From NCBI GenBank assembly GCA_017554325.1, contig JAFZIP010000007.1, forward strand, positions 1 through 64,000: a stretch of 64,000 bases of DNA. Direction: 5' to 3'. The position numbers and the translations under genes are program-made. The DNA is from Bacteroidales bacterium (GTDB taxonomy: Bacteria > Bacteroidota > Bacteroidia > Bacteroidales > WCHB1-69). Under the pieces are notes generated by a model, which saw only the letters and a program-made list of their open reading frames with translations, was not told the DNA's origin and did no database searches. Shown piece by piece: positions 60,377 to 64,000 of this stretch (the first letter of the stretch is position 1; every line of letters starts with the position of its first letter).

Positions 60377-63300
60377 ATGACTTATATTTTACGATTTTTT
60401 AACGAAAACAACAGAAATAGAACTGGATTGTCGGCCATCATGCTGGCATTTTGCTTCTTGATGACTACTTTTTCGCTGACGGCGCAGATCACCACCTCTT
60501 CCATATCGGGGAATGTCAGTGATGGTAAGAACCCTATCCCGAACGCGGTGGTCACTGTGGTGCACGGTCCCACTGGAACGAACTATTATGTTTTCTCTAA
60601 TGAGAGGGGTAACTTTATTATCAATAATGTTTTAGTGGGCGGTCCATACACGGTTCGAGTGGAACGTCTCAATTTCCAGACTGCAATAGTACACGATGTC
60701 GTGGCCCCTATTGGTGAGACCGTAGTTGTAAATGTGGAATTGGCCCGTACCTCACAGCGGATTGAGGAGATTACCATCTTCGGTGACGGAGAGAAATCCT
60801 CCATGAATATCAACCGCTCGGGCGCCGGTATCCTCATCAACAGCAGCGAAATCGTGACGGTGCCTTCCGTGAGTCGCAGCTTATACGATATGTTGAGATA
60901 TACTCCGCAGGGTCTGATAACGGAAGGCGGTGCAGCGTTCGGTGGTGCCAACTATCGGGGATCCTTTGTTACTGTGGACGGGGCTTCATTCAACAACGCT
61001 TTTGGCATCGGTTCGAGCCTGCCCGCTGGCGGCACCCCGATTTCCCTTGAGGCTATCGACCAGGTCAGTGTCAACCTAACACCCTACAACGTCCGCCACA
61101 GCGGCTTCCAGGGCGGTGCCATCAACATGGTTACCAAACATGGTACAAACAAATGGCATGGATCTGTTTATAATTACTTTACTAATGATGATTTGCAAGG
61201 GAAACGAGTTGGTGATGACTGGTTGGCCGTTCCGTTTACCCTCAACAATACCATTGGTGTCACGCTAGAGGGTCCCATCGTCAAAGACAAGCTTTTCTTC
61301 TTTGTCAATGGAGAATACGTGGTGAGTCATGATGCCGGCTCCGATGTCTTGTCCCGCACGGATGAGAGTCAATCTTACGGTGGCAGCACCGGTTACAATC
61401 GCCCTACCACAGGTCAAATGGATGCTATACAACAATTTCTTGTTGACAAATACGGTTATGATCCAGGACGTTACGAGTACTATACGGTGAAAACTCCCGA
61501 TTTCAGGGCTTTTGCACGTCTTGACTGGAGAATCAACGATTACAATCTGTTTAACATCCGTTTATCACACACACACGTCTCCACACCTCACCCTGCGGCC
61601 AGCTCTTTCAACCCATTGGGAGGAAGCAACATTACACTTCTGTCTAACGGGGAACTCTATACGGTGAACCGCGACAATGCTGGACGTAACTCGCAATATG
61701 CGATGCCGTTTGAATCGGCCAACTATTGCCAGAAACAGAATTTTACATCCTTGGTAGCGGAGCTCAACAGTCATGTGCTGAACGGACAAGGCAATAATAT
61801 GGCCCGAATCACTTGGTCATTGCAAAATGAGCCTCGCACTTTCGTGGGTGGATACTTTCCGACCGTTGATATTTTGGAGCCATATACTGCCGCTGACGGC
61901 AGCACGCAGTTAGCCCTGTTCACAACGTTTGGCCCGGACCCGTTCACCTATAACAATCTTCGCCGCGTTAACACCATCACGCTCACAGATGAATTCAACT
62001 ACAAAAAAGGCATCCACAATATCATGACTGGTGCGCAGTTTGAATGGAATCGTATTGTCAACGGCTTCATGCAAGGCGGTGCTGGCTGGTACGTCTATGA
62101 TTCCTGGCAGTCATTTCTCGCAGATGTAAACGGCGAGGAAGGTGCCGGACCTTCATTGTTCATGATCACCCATGCCAATTCAGACAATCCAACAGAGCAG
62201 GTCTTTCCAACTTTCAACCACTCCCAGATTTCCATTTACGCTCAAGATGACATGGAATTCAGCAAGTTTTTCAAACTCACGGTCGGTCTCCGCTTGGAGA
62301 CACCCTTTATTCGTTTACGTTATGGTAATCGCAATATCGAGTTTGATCAAATTGCGGCTGCGAATCCGAACAGCTCTTTTGCTGGATTCAGCACCGCCGA
62401 CGTGCCCAATTTCGACTGCCACATCTCCCCGCGTGTCGGTTTCAACTGGGATATCACACACAAGCGTAAAGTCATTCTTCGTGGCGGGACAGGCCTTTTC
62501 ACGGGCCGTATTCCTAACGTATGGTTGGTGAGTGCTGCGGGTAACTCAAATTGCCTGCAATACCAATACATCGCCAATCTGGAAACAGGCCAGGACGTTG
62601 TGAACTTCGACCCCAATCTTTCGAATATCATAAACAGCGTCCACCATGGTCAGGTGTACAGTCAGACCAGTCTTCCTGCACCTACCAATGCCACCATTTT
62701 GGCAAAGGATCTGCACATGCCTACCAGTTGGAAATCCTCCCTGGCCTTGGACTTTGTGATTCCTGGCGACATCAAGGCCACTTTGGAGGCTGTCTATTCT
62801 TTTAACTTCAACGAAGTGTATGCCAAGGTGTTAGGTTATAAAGAAGACGGTACGGTATCGCTTCCTGGAGAACCCAATGCCCGTACCAACTACGCAAGCG
62901 AAGGCATTACCAACAGTGATGGCTCTTACATGAGCGGATACTATCTCTACAACGAGAAAAAACTGCACGGACAGTACTTCTCCCTTACCGCTCAGCTGAC
63001 CAAAGAGTTTCGTTTTGGTCTGAATTTGATGGCGGCTTACACATTAAGCAGTGCAATGACAATTTCCGACGGAATTAGTGACCAAGTCTCCAGTTTGGCA
63101 AATACTGCCAGTGTGAATGGCAGCAACAGCCCAGAACTCGGGCTTACAGGCTATGTCGCGCCTCACCGTGTGATTGCCTCCATTGGATACAACATCAAGG
63201 AAGGTCCACACACGGCTACGCGGCTCGGTCTTTTTTACGAAGGCTTGAACATGGGAATCTATAATGTGAACTATCGTTCCCACCGCTCTTACCTCATTGA

Positions 63301-63748
63301 CTATGCCAGTGGAATGAACAGTTTGCAGTTGATGTATATCCCCACCACCGAAGAACTGGCAGCTATGCCATTCGTTTCCGAGGAGAATCGCAATGCTTTC
63401 GAAGAGTTCATCAGCAACGACAATTATTTATGCAAGCACAGAGGCGAATATTCAATCCGCAACGGCGGTAAGGCACCTTGGGTGAACCGCATCAATTTCA
63501 AGGTGGCGCAGGAGATATACTTCAACATCAAAGGTCGCAAGCAGACCATCGACGTTGGAGTCGATTTCAATAATCTGGGCAATCTTTTCTGCAGTAAATG
63601 GGGCGCTTACAAAGTGTTGGACAACGAAGTGGTGTTGAAATATGACAACCAAAACGGGAAATACACTTTCACTCCGTCAACGTGGTCGCTTTACAACAAC
63701 TTGTCGAACACGTGGCAGATTCTGCTGCATTTTAAATATGCGTTTTAA
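60377..63748 (+). CDS. Oar-like TonB-dependent outer membrane protein
   Basis: About 1123 residues from ATG 60377-60379 (a TTG at 60350 is less likely). After a signal sequence (IMLAFCFLMTTFSLTAQ) comes a carboxypeptidase-regulatory-like domain (ISGNVSDGKNPIPNAVVTVV, GNFIINNVLVGGPYTVRVER). A plug follows (SRSLYDMLRYTPQGL, NYRGSFVTVDGASFNNAFG, GGAINMVTKHGTNKWHGSVY), then a long barrel (VGLRLETPFIRLRYGN, RVGFNWDITHKRKVILRGG) ending in aromatic KYAF. This is the Oar-type TonB-dependent family; cargo unknown, though large receptors of this family can carry peptides or proteins. It would depend on TonB. Confidence 0.9.
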   Translation: MTYILRFFNENNRNRTGLSAIMLAFCFLMTTFSLTAQITTSSISGNVSDGKNPIPNAVVTVVHGPTGTNYYVFSNERGNFIINNVLVGGPYTVRVERLNFQTAIVHDVVAPIGETVVVNVELARTSQRIEEITIFGDGEKSSMNINRSGAGILINSSEIVTVPSVSRSLYDMLRYTPQGLITEGGAAFGGANYRGSFVTVDGASFNNAFGIGSSLPAGGTPISLEAIDQVSVNLTPYNVRHSGFQGGAINMVTKHGTNKWHGSVYNYFTNDDLQGKRVGDDWLAVPFTLNNTIGVTLEGPIVKDKLFFFVNGEYVVSHDAGSDVLSRTDESQSYGGSTGYNRPTTGQMDAIQQFLVDKYGYDPGRYEYYTVKTPDFRAFARLDWRINDYNLFNIRLSHTHVSTPHPAASSFNPLGGSNITLLSNGELYTVNRDNAGRNSQYAMPFESANYCQKQNFTSLVAELNSHVLNGQGNNMARITWSLQNEPRTFVGGYFPTVDILEPYTAADGSTQLALFTTFGPDPFTYNNLRRVNTITLTDEFNYKKGIHNIMTGAQFEWNRIVNGFMQGGAGWYVYDSWQSFLADVNGEEGAGPSLFMITHANSDNPTEQVFPTFNHSQISIYAQDDMEFSKFFKLTVGLRLETPFIRLRYGNRNIEFDQIAAANPNSSFAGFSTADVPNFDCHISPRVGFNWDITHKRKVILRGGTGLFTGRIPNVWLVSAAGNSNCLQYQYIANLETGQDVVNFDPNLSNIINSVHHGQVYSQTSLPAPTNATILAKDLHMPTSWKSSLALDFVIPGDIKATLEAVYSFNFNEVYAKVLGYKEDGTVSLPGEPNARTNYASEGITNSDGSYMSGYYLYNEKKLHGQYFSLTAQLTKEFRFGLNLMAAYTLSSAMTISDGISDQVSSLANTASVNGSNSPELGLTGYVAPHRVIASIGYNIKEGPHTATRLGLFYEGLNMGIYNVNYRSHRSYLIDYASGMNSLQLMYIPTTEELAAMPFVSEENRNAFEEFISNDNYLCKHRGEYSIRNGGKAPWVNRINFKVAQEIYFNIKGRKQTIDVGVDFNNLGNLFCSKWGAYKVLDNEVVLKYDNQNGKYTFTPSTWSLYNNLSNTWQILLHFKYAF

Positions 63749-63751
63749 TTC

Positions 63752-64000
63752 CTATTTCGGTACCAGCGCAACCCTGAATCCACAATCCTCGTATCGGGAG
63801 TAGATACTGCCGCGATCGCGGTTGGCACAGCGTTGATAAGGAGCTGCATAGTTCCAGCTGCCGCCCCGCTGTACACGATATGCTGTTTCTTGGTCGTTCA
63901 AAGGATTATTCCAATCCTTGTTCTCCGCATAGTAGTTTTCATCGAACCAATCCTGACACCATTCCCAAACGTTTCCGCTCATGTCGAACAACCCCAGCTC
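63752..64000 (-). CDS. SUMF1-domain protein (C-terminal part, runs off the window)
   Basis: The last ~83 residues of a formylglycine-generating-enzyme-like domain: ELGLFDMSGNVWEWCQDWFD, ETAYRVQRGGSWNYAAPYQR, then CANRDRGS and DCGFRVALVPK. These are the typical C-terminal motifs (GNVWEW, RGGSW, GFRVA). The upstream part lies beyond position 64000. It is more distant from GldK (14934-16421) than a paralogue copy would be and is likely another surface lipoprotein or FGE-like protein. Convergent with the Oar-like gene with a 3-bp gap. Confidence 0.88.
   Translation of the reverse strand, partial: ELGLFDMSGNVWEWCQDWFDENYYAENKDWNNPLNDQETAYRVQRGGSWNYAAPYQRCANRDRGSIYSRYEDCGFRVALVPK

Noticed and set aside
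1..64000. CRISPR array, IS element or prophage
   Set aside because: No regularly spaced repeats of CRISPR type, no transposase, no terminase/capsid or integrase gene was seen in any frame.

Overview
The window looks like a chromosomal segment of an uncultured Bacteroidota, most likely Bacteroidales-like. The evidence is the gene content: type IX secretion and gliding genes (porU, porV, porP, gldK, gldA, gldF, gldG), a CHU_C/gliding-type C-terminal sorting domain, an Oar-like TonB-dependent receptor, DUF4468, FISUMP and MbnP families. More than twenty intergenic promoter candidates match the Bacteroidota -7 element TAnnTTTG, and there are almost no purine-rich ribosome binding sites. Most of the window is ordinary, tightly packed core genome; no phage, IS element, integrase or CRISPR array was seen.

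Layout. 1-382: the N-terminus of AhcY joined to an HD-GYP-like segment at the window edge, probably an assembly chimera. 479-5880: gldF-gldG-M16 peptidase (minus strand). 6003-13677: porU-porV and an in-frame IspF/M3-peptidase fusion (minus strand). 13817-16421: porP-gldK (plus strand), ended by a hairpin terminator with no gldLMN after it. 16490-19916: envC-like LytM factor, engB, a META lipoprotein and a YpfJ-type protease. 20026-25406: YitT membrane protein, purL and a bifunctional-nuclease-fold protein (plus strand). 25518-29476: rho, a serine hydrolase and a PHP phosphatase (minus strand). 29659-36174: a 2171-residue exported protein. 36440-37961: a 1.4-kb island between two 86-bp direct repeats at the 3' end of tRNA-Asn, carrying only a PIN-domain gene and an unrecognised partner. 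38148-39883: a second YitT gene and ispE. 39880-43254: GtrA and a PKD/CUB sorting-domain protein. 43438-48264: yceD-rpmF, rdgB, merR-smpB (minus strand), a Ttd14-like NTPase, folA, DUF4468 and MbnP. 48314-56161: tonB, then a six-gene minus-strand run gldA - Mo-oxidoreductase-like - sppA - steroid-reductase-like - murF - anmK. 56259-63748: secreted EEP-fold protein, split chromate transporter, FAD protein and Oar-like receptor. 63752-64000: partial SUMF1 protein.

How the genes work together. PorU, PorV, PorP and GldK are parts of one secretion and attachment machine; GldA/F/G form the gliding-associated ABC transporter; the 940-residue PKD protein is a probable client. IspF and IspE are two steps of the MEP isoprenoid pathway. 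MurF, AnmK and the EnvC-like protein work on peptidoglycan. The best candidates for something undescribed are the tRNA-Asn mini-island with its PIN/partner pair and the IspF-M3 fusion. Several dispersed intergenic repeat families (GGAGATTA-type arrays and short hairpins with GAA/GTA loops) also merit attention. All assignments are by reading motifs and recalling families; no database search was run.
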